Shown: piece after piece, positions 18,122 through 27,493 of the stretch
Position numbering within the stretch: the stretch's first letter is position 1
Layout of the letters: every line of letters begins with the position of its first letter
NCBI GenBank assembly: GCA_017541145.1
Contig: JAFXZT010000007.1
Span: 1 to 47,629, forward strand
DNA: 47,629 bases
Origin: Bacteroidales bacterium
GTDB taxonomy: Bacteria; Bacteroidota; Bacteroidia; Bacteroidales; UBA3824
Reading direction: 5' to 3'
Notes under the pieces: model-generated
The model's input: the letters and a program-made list of their open reading frames with translations, nothing else
What the model was told of the DNA's origin: nothing
Databases searched by the model: none
Translations under genes and position numbers: made by a program

Positions 18122-20056
18122 TTATACTTTGAAACCGACCAACAAAATATCGTCTATCTGTTCATTATCTTTTTTCCAATTGAGGAAAAATCGCATAAGT
18201 TCAATTGCCTGAAAACGCATCGGCAATTTATGAAATTTTACCAAAAGATCCCTATACCGTCGTGATTTTATTTTCTTGTTGTTATCACCGCCAACCTGAG
18301 CCGCATAACCGTCAGTACCAAGATAAATACAATCACCGTTTTTCAACTGAAGTTTCACCGATTCAAAAGGCAATTCGCGGAAATGAAATCCTACCGGAGA
18401 ACGTGTAGGTTCTATCTTAAAAATCTCATCTTCACGGATATAATACAACGGCAACATCGCACCGGCGTAGTCCATTATCATTGTTTTTTTGTTAACAACA
18501 ATCAACGCAATATTCATACCGTCGGTATCGCTCGCTAATTCGCAATTTTCTTGGTGCAACAACGATTTGATATTTACTCGCAACAGTTCCAAAATTTTGG
18601 AAGCACTACGCTGTTTGGTGGCCGCAATTTCCTGAAGTGCCGAAGCTCCAAGCATTGTAAGCAAAGCTCCCGGAACTCCACGACCGGAACAATCTGCCAC
18701 TGCAATCATCTCATATTCAGAATCTTCATATTGCCAATAAAAGTCACCGGAAACTACTTCTTTCGGTTTGAAAATTACATATTTATCGGCAAAGATATTA
18801 CCGAATTTTTCAATATTAGGATGAATTGCACTCTGAATATTTTTTGTGTACTCAATACTATTGTTCATATCCTCGCGGGTAGAGGCAAGTTTGTCGTTGA
18901 TTAAGGTGGCTTTGTTGTTATTGAAATTAATCATAAAAGATGTAATAGCCGCCAAAAACAAAATTACAACACAGATATTCAGCACCATAATTTTGTATTC
19001 ACGCTCTTGATTTTTAATTTCAAGTTCCTGCTCACGACGATATTTATCAACTGTAAATTGTATACCGACCAAACTGTTACTGATATGCGAATTGCTGATA
19101 GAATCCGTAAAATCCATATCTTTTATAAAAAACTTGTCGGCTTGTTTGTAATTACCAAGTTTGAAATATATTTCGCCAAGTATCAGATAAGTATCTTTGA
19201 GTGAAAGCCTTGAGTATTGTTCTGAAGAAATATCCAACGCCTTGTAACCGCAATATAATGCAGAATCGATTTTTTTACTGTTAAGATACAATCGCGCCAA
19301 ATTAATATAAGTTTCGGCAACAATACTATTGTGTTTCGACCAATCTGTACAAGCAAGACACTCATTGTAAATAGCTTTGGCACTGTCGAGTATGCCTTGT
19401 TCATAATAAAGGTCAGCAATATTTTTACGGACAACAGCCATCGGAAGTTTGAAATCGTTGCTCACGGATTTCAGATAATACAAAGTATCGTAATAAGCCA
19501 TGGCATCATCAAAACGGCGTTGACGCTGACAAATACGACCGAGATTGAGATACGAATATAGCATTAATGTACTATCAGACATCGTTTTAGCTATCTCAAT
19601 TGCTTTTTGCTGATGCCCCTCTGCCAATTCGTAACAATTTTGGTCTAAAAACAAATTTCCGATATTATTGTAAGCGTATGCAATCTCCGAAACGATGTCG
19701 TATTTTATGGCGTATTCTAGCGCAATTCGGTAATATTCAAGAGCTTCGGAAATATTTCCGAGGAAACGGTTACCAATTCCGGCGTAACTGTAGCCCCTGC
19801 AATATTCTATATGATTGTGATATTTTTCGGCGTAAGGAATAGCTTGTTTAGCGTAATAAATAGCCTGTTTTGTGTTGATATAGCGCAGTTTCCAAGCAAG
19901 TTCGGTATACAAATGAGCCAATGCAGTGTCAGGGGCAGATTCTACCAGTTTCAAAAGACTGTCAACCTCTCTGCCATAACCTGATCCCGACTGGGCTTTG
20001 AGCACAACGGTTGTTATCAGGAAAATAAATATTAATAATATTTTTTTACCTATCAT
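18122..20056 (-). CDS. TPR-repeat SpoIIE-type protein phosphatase (paralogue 2)
   Basis: A 644-residue protein with the same order as its neighbour: signal peptide (MIGKKILLIFIFLITTVVLK), TPR array (YSYAGIGNRFLGNISEALEY and others), one transmembrane helix near residue 360 (MVLNICVVILFLAAITSFMI) and a SpoIIE phosphatase domain (VVSGDFYW with Asp438, VADCSGRGVPGA, GTDGYAAQ). In the metal-site motif the Gly-His of the neighbour is Gly-Arg (CSGRGVPG versus CTGHGVPG). It is the first gene of the pair. The two probably arose by tandem duplication and may sense different inputs while sharing output. Confidence 0.88.
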   Translation of the reverse strand: MIGKKILLIFIFLITTVVLKAQSGSGYGREVDSLLKLVESAPDTALAHLYTELAWKLRYINTKQAIYYAKQAIPYAEKYHNHIEYCRGYSYAGIGNRFLGNISEALEYYRIALEYAIKYDIVSEIAYAYNNIGNLFLDQNCYELAEGHQQKAIEIAKTMSDSTLMLYSYLNLGRICQRQRRFDDAMAYYDTLYYLKSVSNDFKLPMAVVRKNIADLYYEQGILDSAKAIYNECLACTDWSKHNSIVAETYINLARLYLNSKKIDSALYCGYKALDISSEQYSRLSLKDTYLILGEIYFKLGNYKQADKFFIKDMDFTDSISNSHISNSLVGIQFTVDKYRREQELEIKNQEREYKIMVLNICVVILFLAAITSFMINFNNNKATLINDKLASTREDMNNSIEYTKNIQSAIHPNIEKFGNIFADKYVIFKPKEVVSGDFYWQYEDSEYEMIAVADCSGRGVPGALLTMLGASALQEIAATKQRSASKILELLRVNIKSLLHQENCELASDTDGMNIALIVVNKKTMIMDYAGAMLPLYYIREDEIFKIEPTRSPVGFHFRELPFESVKLQLKNGDCIYLGTDGYAAQVGGDNNKKIKSRRYRDLLVKFHKLPMRFQAIELMRFFLNWKKDNEQIDDILLVGFKV

Positions 20057-20192
20057 ACTTGCCTTTCGGACAATAAGTTAATGTTTGAAACTGTACTAAA
20101 TTTTGTTATATTTTTTTCTAATCGGATTTACCGACTAAAAATTAATAAGTTAAATGCAAAATATGCAAAAAACTTACCAACAAATATCTAAA

Positions 20193-20219
20193 CGCTCCGC
20201 AAAATTAAATTGCGAAGCG
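20193..20219 (-). terminator. Possible terminator after thiL
   Basis: A stem of CGCT.CGCAA with TTGCG.AGCG (9 bp plus one mismatch) lies 34 bp past the thiL stop and is followed on the minus strand by TTTAGATATTTG, a weak T tract. Confidence 0.5.
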
Positions 20220-20253
20220 TAAATATAAGAATTTTATTTTTTCCAAAAAAATG

Positions 20254-21264
20254 TTATGCCATAAAATGATCAAAACCGCTACCCAACGAATTTACCGGCC
20301 AACCGTTTTCTGTTAGAAAAAGTTTACAGTTCTCGCTGGTTTCTATGATTTTACCGATTCTGAACAGCTCTTTTCCGAATTTGTTGCTGTAGTCAAAATT
20401 CAGAGTACCGAACATCGAACTATCCACCGTGAGCAACAATTCGTAATCTTCGCCACCGGTAACGGCATATTTGTACATCTTGGAACGTTGTTCTCCGTAT
20501 TCATTTTGCATAACATCGCTTAACGGCAAACGTTCAAGCTCAATTAATGCGGAAACTTTGGATTCGTCCAAAATATGTTTCATATCCGAACCGATTCCGT
20601 CTGAAATATCCATCATGGCATGTACTTCCGGTCTTGAAGCGAAAAACATCCCTTCAGGAATTCTCGGTTCCGGATTATGATGACGGTGAATCAGTTCCAA
20701 AGCGTTGTCATTACGATTTAGCGAGGGATTCAACAAGAAATCCAATCCGGCTCCCGAATCGCCAAGAGGTCCGGTAACGCAAATAAAATCACCTTTTTGC
20801 GCTGAACTTCTGGTTTTGAATTTTCCCTTTGGCACTCTACCAATTACTGTAACATTAATTACCAACGGACCAAGCGATTTCGTGGTATCGCCGCCAAGCA
20901 ACGGACAATTGTATTTCTCTGTAAAATAAGCATATCCTTTCATAAACTCATCAAGAAATTCCACACTGACCGTAGAAGGCACTGCCAACGACAAAAACGA
21001 TCCGACAGGCTCGCCGGCTTCGGCTGCAATATCACTAAGATTTACAGCAAGCGATTTTTTGCCAAGCTGATAACCGCCAATCTCTTTTGTAATAAAATGT
21101 ACATCTTCCACAAGCATATCCGTTGTAACAACGTAATCGTATGATTCAGAAGGAATTACGGCACAATCGTCACCAATTCCCTGCATACCTGCGGGCAGAT
21201 TTTTAGTAAAATTACCTTTGAATCTGTCTATAAAACCAAACTCACCGATATCTTTTAAAATCAT
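20254..21264 (-). CDS. thiL: Thiamine-monophosphate kinase
   Basis: A 336-residue member of the AIR-synthase/PurM-like ATP-binding family. The ThiL signatures are in order: GIGDDCAV (residues 29-36), TTDMLVEDVHF (47-57), LLGGDTTKS, VTGPLGDSGAG and DISDGIGSD, which supply the Mg-ATP and substrate Asp residues. It phosphorylates thiamine monophosphate to the active cofactor thiamine diphosphate in the cytoplasm. It begins one base after the exonuclease gene stops, so translation is probably coupled. Confidence 0.95.
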   Translation of the reverse strand: MILKDIGEFGFIDRFKGNFTKNLPAGMQGIGDDCAVIPSESYDYVVTTDMLVEDVHFITKEIGGYQLGKKSLAVNLSDIAAEAGEPVGSFLSLAVPSTVSVEFLDEFMKGYAYFTEKYNCPLLGGDTTKSLGPLVINVTVIGRVPKGKFKTRSSAQKGDFICVTGPLGDSGAGLDFLLNPSLNRNDNALELIHRHHNPEPRIPEGMFFASRPEVHAMMDISDGIGSDMKHILDESKVSALIELERLPLSDVMQNEYGEQRSKMYKYAVTGGEDYELLLTVDSSMFGTLNFDYSNKFGKELFRIGKIIETSENCKLFLTENGWPVNSLGSGFDHFMA

Positions 21265-21265
21265 C

Positions 21266-22051
21266 TTATTTTCCGTTGAGTTTGTTTTGCGCCATTCTCA
21301 ATTTTATATGTGTAAGACATTCTTTTGTGTTGAGCGCAAAATCATTTTTCATAATCCAATCGTAATAAGTAAAATCTATTTTTGAAAGTACGTCTTCTAC
21401 TTTTTTACCTTTATACTTACCAAAATTGAATACTTCTTCACCGTTTTCGTTGTAAATCATACGTCCGGCAAAATCCACATTATTGGTTTGAGCCGAATAT
21501 TTTGACAAAAATTCTACATCGTTTTGCAAATCAGAATATTTGTCGAGTTGAGCTTTAAGAACCTCGTAAGTTGCCTGAGTATCACCAAATGCCGAATGTG
21601 CATTGTTGAGATCTTTTCCGCAATAAAATTTGTATGCGGCTGTAAGATTACGCTGTTCTTGTTTATGGTAAATTACCTGAACATCAATACATTTGCGTTT
21701 TCTCATATCGAAATCTACTCCGGCTCTCAAAAATTCTTCCACCAAAAGTGGAACGTCAAACTTGTTGGAATTGAAACCGCCTAAATCGCAATTTTCCAAG
21801 AACTTAGCAAGTTTTGGAGCAAACTCCTTGAATGTAGGACAATCTTTGAGATCTTCTTCTGTAATACCAGTAATTTCAGAAGCTTCTTTGCTGATTGGGC
21901 ATGTAGGTTTTATTCTTGCGGTCAAAGTTTCTTCGCTCTGATCTGTATTTATTTTAATAACGCTGATTTCGATTATACAATCATGAGCTACATTAAGTCC
22001 GGTAGATTCCAAATCGAAAAAAGCAATTGGCTTGTTGAGTTTCAAATTCAT
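21266..22051 (-). CDS. DEDDh-family 3'-5' exonuclease (DNA polymerase III epsilon-like)
   Basis: The 261-residue protein starts with the ExoI motif IAFFDLESTGLN (Asp and Glu), has the Exo II region LGGFNSNKFDVPLL and an Exo III region NAHSAFGDTQATYEVL with the His and Asp of the DEDDh group. After the ~180-residue exonuclease domain there is a ~75-residue tail (FNFGKYKGKKVEDVL) seen in Bacteroidota members that may help bind nucleic acid. It is not fused to a polymerase, so it could be a proofreading subunit or a repair/RNA exonuclease. It is followed immediately by thiL. Confidence 0.88.
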   Translation of the reverse strand: MNLKLNKPIAFFDLESTGLNVAHDCIIEISVIKINTDQSEETLTARIKPTCPISKEASEITGITEEDLKDCPTFKEFAPKLAKFLENCDLGGFNSNKFDVPLLVEEFLRAGVDFDMRKRKCIDVQVIYHKQEQRNLTAAYKFYCGKDLNNAHSAFGDTQATYEVLKAQLDKYSDLQNDVEFLSKYSAQTNNVDFAGRMIYNENGEEVFNFGKYKGKKVEDVLSKIDFTYYDWIMKNDFALNTKECLTHIKLRMAQNKLNGK

Positions 22052-22133
22052 GATTTATAATAATATTTTTTTGTAGCGACAATTGCCGCACTTTTATTTT
22101 ATACGATATAATACAGTTTGATGTTTCAAAACA

Positions 22134-22928
22134 TCAGTCATTTTGATTTTCAGTTTTATTCTCATACGGATCTTCGGCATCATCAGCATTTGCAATAAAC
22201 GCAGGACGACGCAAAACGAAATTCTTTCCGAGGTAAACGCGACGAACTTCGGGATCGTCGGCAAGTGCCTGAGGTGTACCGGCTTGAAGTATTTTGCCGT
22301 CGTAAAGCAAATACGCACGGTCGGTAATCGAAAGAGTTTCGTCCACATTGTGGTCAGTGATAAGAATACCGATATTTTTGTTTTTCAATTTAGCAACAAT
22401 ACCCTGAATATCTTCTACAGCAATAGGGTCAACACCGGCAAAAGGTTCGTCCAAAAGAATAAATTTAGGATCCACGGCAAGAGCACGGGCGATTTCAGTT
22501 CTACGACGTTCACCGCCGGACAGCTGTATACCCAAACTTTTGCGAATATGTCCCAACCCAAATTCTTCGATAAGACTTTCAAGTTTTTCTTTCTGATATT
22601 CTTTGCTAAAGTTACGCACTTGCATTACAGAAAGTATATTATCCTCAACAGACATCTGTCTGAAAACCGAAGCTTCCTGAGGCAAATATCCGACGCCAAG
22701 TTGCGCTCTTTTGTACATGGCATGCTTTGTAATCTCTATATTATCGAGAAAAATTTTACCACCATTAGGCTGAATAAGCCCGACAATCATGTAAAACGAA
22801 GTTGTTTTTCCCGCGCCGTTAGGACCGAGAAGTCCCACGATTTCACCTTGTGAAACGCTGACTGACACGTCTTTCACAACTGTTCTTTTACCATAAATTT
22901 TTAGTAGATGTTCTGCTCTTAATTGCAT
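22134..22928 (-). CDS. lptB: LPS export ABC transporter ATP-binding protein
   Basis: This 264-residue ATPase has Walker A GPNGAGKT (35-42), Q-loop LPQEAS, signature LSGGE (136-140), Walker B FILLDE (156-161) and switch His in ITDHNVDET. The sequence around [13 protein letters not shown] and DPIAVEDIQ is typical of LptB, which drives lipopolysaccharide extraction from the inner membrane with LptFG. The ~25-residue acidic C-terminal tail ([12 protein letters not shown]) is longer than in E. coli. LptF/G are not adjacent. Confidence 0.93.
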   Translation of the reverse strand: MQLRAEHLLKIYGKRTVVKDVSVSVSQGEIVGLLGPNGAGKTTSFYMIVGLIQPNGGKIFLDNIEITKHAMYKRAQLGVGYLPQEASVFRQMSVEDNILSVMQVRNFSKEYQKEKLESLIEEFGLGHIRKSLGIQLSGGERRRTEIARALAVDPKFILLDEPFAGVDPIAVEDIQGIVAKLKNKNIGILITDHNVDETLSITDRAYLLYDGKILQAGTPQALADDPEVRRVYLGKNFVLRRPAFIANADDAEDPYENKTENQND

Positions 22929-22973
22929 TTTGATGTTATGTAATTTCCAACTGCAATAATACGTAAAAAAAAA

Positions 22974-23001
22974 GGCAAAATGAAATTTATTTCACCTTGC
23001 C
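22974..23001 (-). terminator. Strong intrinsic terminator between the CBM48 gene and lptB
   Basis: GGCAA...GAAAT / ATTTC...TTGCC pairs into a 10-bp interrupted stem followed on the minus strand by nine T. It ends the CBM48 transcript before lptB. Confidence 0.85.
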
Positions 23002-23031
23002 TTTCAAAATTTTTTTTAAGAAATAAAAAAC

Positions 23032-23385
23032 TTATAATTCTATAACAGAATTTTCGCCACCTTGACCGTTGTCTACTTTATCGCCGGTAGGAGCTGTAAT
23101 CCATTTCTCACCGTTCAAAACATATTTGAACTCGTATCTGCCTTTTGGCAATGGAAGTGAAAGCTCAAAACCGTCGGTAGTTTTATTCAACTTGTTGGCT
23201 TCTTTGTCCCAATTGTTGAAAGTACCGGCAACTGCTACGAACTCAGCGTTTTCTGCTTCTTGATTTGTCAAATGAAACTTTGCTTCCGGAGATTTAGTTG
23301 ATTTTTTGGGAGCGGCAGCCTTACGTGTTGTAGATTTAGGTGTAGTAGCTGCTGTAGTTTCTGTTGTTTTCTTACGTGGTGCCAT
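23032..23385 (-). CDS. CBM48 (glycogen-recognition/isoamylase early-set) domain protein
   Basis: A 117-residue protein with a basic, Thr/Ala/Lys-rich N-terminal tail of about 35 residues followed by a single CBM48 fold: FVAVAGTFNNWDKEANKLNK, then LPLPKGRYEFKYVLNGEKW, the carbohydrate-binding Trp and Gly pattern found in AMPK-beta and branching enzymes. No catalytic domain is attached. It may bind glycogen or alpha-glucan in the cytoplasm. The basic tail could bind nucleic acid or interact with a partner, but that is inference. Confidence 0.85.
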   Translation of the reverse strand: MAPRKKTTETTAATTPKSTTRKAAAPKKSTKSPEAKFHLTNQEAENAEFVAVAGTFNNWDKEANKLNKTTDGFELSLPLPKGRYEFKYVLNGEKWITAPTGDKVDNGQGGENSVIEL

Positions 23386-23481
23386 TTTTGTTTATTTTTT
23401 TGAGTTTATTACTTTTTGTTATCGGGAGCAAATATAAAAAACAAATTTTGAATAATAAAAATTTTCAGTATTATTTAAAAG

Positions 23482-24363
23482 TTAATTTTTATTTCTTCGT
23501 GATTGAATTGCCTTTAGTTCGGTAATTTCGTCATCTGTCAAATCTGTAGGTATATGGTATTTCACCTTTACAAACAAATCTCCAAACATGTCAGTACCAT
23601 AAACAGGCATTCCTTTGTTTTTAATTCTCAATTGTTTACCGTATTCCATTCCGCGAGGGATTTTTATGCGGATATCGCCCGACAATGTAGAAATTACTAC
23701 TTCGCCGCCACACAAAATCGTAAAGATGTCAACATAAACTTCGGTAAAAAGTTCGTCGCCGCGTCGTGTAAACATATTATTATTTTCGATTTTAACACGT
23801 ACATAAAGATCGCCGCGTTTTCCGCCCGAAATTCCGGGATAACCTTGTTCGGGAATTTTCAGGAGTTGATCGTTTTTGATACCCGGTTTTATATCGATTC
23901 TCAGTTTGTTGCCCAAAACGGTAAGAAGTCGGCGGCTTCCGGTGTAAGCTTCTTGTAATGAAATTGTTATACTACCCGAAAAATCGTCTCCTTTGAAAAG
24001 ATTGCTCTTGTTGAAAAATTTCTTGAAGAATTCTGAATATTCAGAGGTTTTCTTTTTGAAATAATCAAAGTCAAAATTATCATCATCAGAGATATTTGAA
24101 GATGAAGTTCTTGACGCTTTATTATAATTATAATCGGATTCGTTTTGACCATCGCGCATCAAATCGAATTTTTTTCTTTTTTCGGGGTCGCTCAATACAT
24201 CGTAAGCCTCGGCAATTTCTTTGAATTTTTCCTCAGCTTCGGCATTTTCGGGGTTCCTGTCCGGATGGTAAGTCATTGCCAATCTGCGATATGCCTTTTT
24301 AATTTCGTCTTGAGTGGCAGTAGGCTGTACATCGAGTATTTTGTAATAATCTTTGAACTGCAT
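23482..24363 (-). CDS. DnaJ/CbpA-type co-chaperone
   Basis: The 293-residue protein starts with a J domain (residues 5-70) containing the HPD tripeptide at 33-35, needed to stimulate DnaK. A charged Ser/Asn linker follows (about 75-120), then two C-terminal substrate-binding beta domains ([45 protein letters not shown]). There is no CxxCxGxG zinc finger, so it is CbpA/DnaJ class II rather than class I. It is divergent from the ABC transporter pair. Confidence 0.92.
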   Translation of the reverse strand: MQFKDYYKILDVQPTATQDEIKKAYRRLAMTYHPDRNPENAEAEEKFKEIAEAYDVLSDPEKRKKFDLMRDGQNESDYNYNKASRTSSSNISDDDNFDFDYFKKKTSEYSEFFKKFFNKSNLFKGDDFSGSITISLQEAYTGSRRLLTVLGNKLRIDIKPGIKNDQLLKIPEQGYPGISGGKRGDLYVRVKIENNNMFTRRGDELFTEVYVDIFTILCGGEVVISTLSGDIRIKIPRGMEYGKQLRIKNKGMPVYGTDMFGDLFVKVKYHIPTDLTDDEITELKAIQSRRNKN

Positions 24364-24431
24364 TTTATTATTTTAATTTAAAAAAAATTTTCTTTGTTTG
24401 ACGTTGTGAAATTAATAAAAATAATTTAATT

Positions 24432-25199
24432 TTGAAGCATAATTTTGTAATAAAAAAATTGACGTTACTAAAAATACAAAATCTTAGCAAGACCTACAAG
24501 AAGGGCGACAACAAAATTTATGCTCTGCGCGACATCAGTTTTGATGTTGAAAAGGGAGAATATGTGTCGATAGTAGGCAAAAGCGGCAGTGGTAAGTCCA
24601 CACTACTCAATCTGTTGGGCGGAATGGATACCAATGCAGAGGGTGCTGTGTACTATGACAATCGTAATCTTTTGGAAATGAAAGAGCGCGAACTTTCCAA
24701 TTACAGAAAATCGGTAATCGGAATGATATTTCAGTCTTTCAACCTGATACCCTCGCACACGGCTCTTGACAATGTGATGTTGCCGTTGATATTCAGCAGT
24801 TTTCCGCGTGCTTTGCGCAGAACCAGAGCTTGCGAATTGCTTTATAACATGGGATTGTACAACCGAGCTTTGCATTATCCGTCGGAACTTTCGGGCGGTG
24901 AGGCTCAGCGAGTTGCAATTGCAAGAGCGTTGGCAAACAAACCTCAGATAATTCTCGCCGACGAGCCTACGGGAAACCTTGATACGGCTACTTCAAGAGA
25001 AATTATCGATTTGTTGCAGATGTTCAACCGCAAACATCAAATCACAATTGTAATGGTAACGCACGACAAAGAAACTGCAAACCGTGTTTCCGACAAGACC
25101 ATTTTGCTTTCTGACGGCGAAATTATAAAAACAACAATCAACAAACCGGTCTACAATTTGGACGATTCATCAACACAGAAACCGCAATTCAACCTATGA
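24432..25199 (+). CDS. MacB/LolD-type ABC transporter ATP-binding protein
   Basis: A 255-residue ATPase with Walker A GKSGSGKS, Q-loop IFQSFNLIPS, signature LSGGEAQR, Walker B IILADEPTGNLD and H-loop MVTHD. The pattern belongs to the MacB/LolD/FtsE group that powers FtsX-like permeases moving lipoproteins, peptides or drugs across the envelope. No ATG is available: the start is a TTG at 24432 or, more likely, the TTG at 24459, because TAATTTTG at 24427-24434 fits a -7 box and would overlap the first one. Its stop overlaps the start of the permease gene by four bases. Confidence 0.93.
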   Translation: MKHNFVIKKLTLLKIQNLSKTYKKGDNKIYALRDISFDVEKGEYVSIVGKSGSGKSTLLNLLGGMDTNAEGAVYYDNRNLLEMKERELSNYRKSVIGMIFQSFNLIPSHTALDNVMLPLIFSSFPRALRRTRACELLYNMGLYNRALHYPSELSGGEAQRVAIARALANKPQIILADEPTGNLDTATSREIIDLLQMFNRKHQITIVMVTHDKETANRVSDKTILLSDGEIIKTTINKPVYNLDDSSTQKPQFNL

Positions 25200-26587
25200 C
25201 AATTTCTGATATACTTTCAATATCATTCAACAACTTGAGGCGCAACATCTTCCGCTCTATTCTCACAATTTTGGGAGTGGCAGTTGGTGTTGGAGCACTT
25301 AGTACGATGATTTCTTTGGGAAGAGGCGTTTCGATGAATATCGCCAAACAAATGGAAACCAACGACCTCTTTACGGGTATGACTGTAAGCGGGCGCGACT
25401 TGGACATGGATCATGTTAACAGCCGAAGAAGTATACTTTCGCCTAAAGACGAAGAAATTGTCCCGCTTACTGATTCTACCATTGCCGACCTGAAACGTAT
25501 GCCGGAAGTGGCTATGGTTTTTCCGGAAATTATTAAACCGGCTTCTATACAATTTCGTGGCAAAAAAATTAATACAAATCTGAAAGCCGTACCGTGCGAA
25601 ATGGGTGTTTTTCATCCGTTTGACAATATTAAAATCGGAACATTTTACAAAACCGACAGCGACCCGTGCGTGATAATTTCCAAAAATGTACTTCATCAAT
25701 TGGGTTTTGCTTTGCCTAACGAGGATATAGAACATATCAGCGAACATTCTCTTACTGTAATTCCTGTAGATTCGGTAATCGGACAAGATTTGGATGTAAT
25801 AACCACGGTGTTTGACCCCGAAAAGATTGATTTGTTGACCTCTACGTCAAAACAATTACCAATAAAAAACGAAGTTACAAATCTGAAAATCAAAGGAATA
25901 GTAGAAACCAATTCATTTTCGTCGGGGATGTTTAGCGGAGGAATATTTTTGCCGCCGCTCACTTGCGAATGGGTGCCGTGTATCGATTTGAATTATGTTT
26001 ACAACCTGATGAACGATACTCAGGACAAGTACGGTAAATATGCGTCAATCCATGTAAGAGTAAAAGATCACAGCCTGCTGAAAAAAGCGAAATTCGACAT
26101 CGAAGACAAAGGATTACACGTATTTTCCATCGGTGACAAGCTCGATGATTTAGAACGTTTGTTTTATATCTTGGATTCAGCACTTGCCGCAATAGGAATC
26201 ATTGCATTACTAATTTCAGTATTCGGAATAGTCAACACATTGATAATGGCGATATACGAGCGACGCAAGGAAATCGGAATCATGAAATCGCTAGGTGCTA
26301 CACAATGGCAAATAAAACAAATATTCTACTACGAAGCAGCGTCAATAGGAACAATCGGAGGAATTGTGGGCGTAATTGGCGGAAAAATAATATCAGAAAT
26401 AGCCAGCAACATCGCCAACCATCACCTCGGAACATTTATTGACAGTAATATCGAATATTTTTCCTACTCATTATCGATAGTTGGCATTTCTATTGTATTT
26501 TCGATAATAGTAAGCATCATAGCATCAATTTATCCTGCCAACAAGGCATCGAAAATAGATCCTCTTGACGCATTGAGAAGAGAATAA
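25196..26587 (+). CDS. MacB-like ABC transporter permease
   Basis: The 463-residue protein has one N-terminal transmembrane helix (SILTILGVAVGVGALSTMIS), a large periplasmic MacB-type core domain of about 260 residues, then three C-terminal helices with the FtsX signature YERRKEIGIMKSLGAT. It pairs with the overlapping upstream ATPase to form a mechanotransmission exporter or lipoprotein transporter. No membrane-fusion protein or outer-membrane factor is nearby, so the substrate is unknown. Confidence 0.92.
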   Translation: MTISDILSISFNNLRRNIFRSILTILGVAVGVGALSTMISLGRGVSMNIAKQMETNDLFTGMTVSGRDLDMDHVNSRRSILSPKDEEIVPLTDSTIADLKRMPEVAMVFPEIIKPASIQFRGKKINTNLKAVPCEMGVFHPFDNIKIGTFYKTDSDPCVIISKNVLHQLGFALPNEDIEHISEHSLTVIPVDSVIGQDLDVITTVFDPEKIDLLTSTSKQLPIKNEVTNLKIKGIVETNSFSSGMFSGGIFLPPLTCEWVPCIDLNYVYNLMNDTQDKYGKYASIHVRVKDHSLLKKAKFDIEDKGLHVFSIGDKLDDLERLFYILDSALAAIGIIALLISVFGIVNTLIMAIYERRKEIGIMKSLGATQWQIKQIFYYEAASIGTIGGIVGVIGGKIISEIASNIANHHLGTFIDSNIEYFSYSLSIVGISIVFSIIVSIIASIYPANKASKIDPLDALRRE

Positions 26588-26596
26588 CAACTAAAT

Positions 26597-27181
26597 ATGA
26601 ATTATTTGGCTCACATATATTTATCGGGTGACAATCCGCTTGTACAACTCGGTAACTTTGCCGGCGACTGGATAAAAGGTCCTATGCACAATCTACAGAC
26701 CAAATATCCTATCCAGATGCTGAAAGGAATGCGTATGCACCGTTTTATCGACAGTTTTACGGATTCCAACCAGATAGTACAAAGTTCGATTCAAAAAATG
26801 CGTCCTACATTCGGCAAATATTCTGGAATAGTAATCGATGTGGTTTACGACCATTTTTTAGCAATTAATTGGGGAAAATATTCAGAAATTCCATTAGGTC
26901 AATTCGCTAACAAATTTTATAGTAACTGTCTGACTTATTACTATTTATTACCAAGAAAAGTACAACTAATAATTCCTCACGTACTACTAACCGACAGGTT
27001 GAAAAGTTACGAGAATTTAAGAGGAATAAAAGCAGCACTAACCACGATGTCGTGTCAAACATCGCTGCCCAACCGTTCGGACAAAGCCATCGAAATCATT
27101 AAGAAAAATTACGACGCTCTAAACACCGAATTTCAAGAATATTGGGAAATAATTTCGGAAGAATGCAGAAAATTTGAATAA
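26597..27181 (+). CDS. ACP phosphodiesterase (AcpH/DUF479 family)
   Basis: A 194-residue protein of the AcpH family: MNYLAHIYLS at the start, GNFAGDWIKG, MRMHRFIDSFTD and IVIDVVYDHFLAINW, which hold the conserved His and Asp residues of the HD-like fold. AcpH removes the 4'-phosphopantetheine group from acyl carrier protein; in Bacteroidota the role is not well tested. It lies 9 bp after the permease gene and is probably the last gene of that transcript. Confidence 0.88.
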   Translation: MNYLAHIYLSGDNPLVQLGNFAGDWIKGPMHNLQTKYPIQMLKGMRMHRFIDSFTDSNQIVQSSIQKMRPTFGKYSGIVIDVVYDHFLAINWGKYSEIPLGQFANKFYSNCLTYYYLLPRKVQLIIPHVLLTDRLKSYENLRGIKAALTTMSCQTSLPNRSDKAIEIIKKNYDALNTEFQEYWEIISEECRKFE

Positions 27182-27259
27182 AAAAAATTCGCTACTATTA
27201 AAATCAAAAATTAGTAACAACAGAGAATCTGTTTATTATTAAACATACCCAAGCCATTT

Positions 27260-27299
27260 TGACGTATTTTTGACGTAGTATTTTTTGATGACTGACGTA
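27260..27299 (+). repeat. Three TGACGTA direct repeats with 11 and 22 bp spacing
   Basis: TGACGTA occurs at 27260-27266, 27271-27277 and 27293-27299. Starts are 11 and 22 bp apart, one and two helical turns. They lie 44-90 bp upstream of a -7 box, a good place for an activator. Confidence 0.6.
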
Positions 27300-27342
27300 G
27301 TAGTGAAGAACCTAAAAATTAGACAAACGAATCTCAAATTAG

Positions 27343-27350
27343 TACCTTTG
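27343..27350 (+). promoter_or_regulatory. -7 promoter element of the outer-membrane barrel gene
   Basis: TACCTTTG matches TAnnTTTG. No good -33 TTTG is seen at the right distance, in line with a promoter that needs an activator. It would give a 5' leader of about 135 nt. Confidence 0.55.
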
Positions 27351-27493
27351 CATCACATTCGTTGATATAAAACAAAGTAAAAAAACAGGAAAATATCATA
27401 GGTGCATTTTTCACAAAAATCGAACGAGTATTCAAGCCATATTGAAGTTAGATAAATAATTAAAAAATAATTTATAACATTATAAATAAGTAA

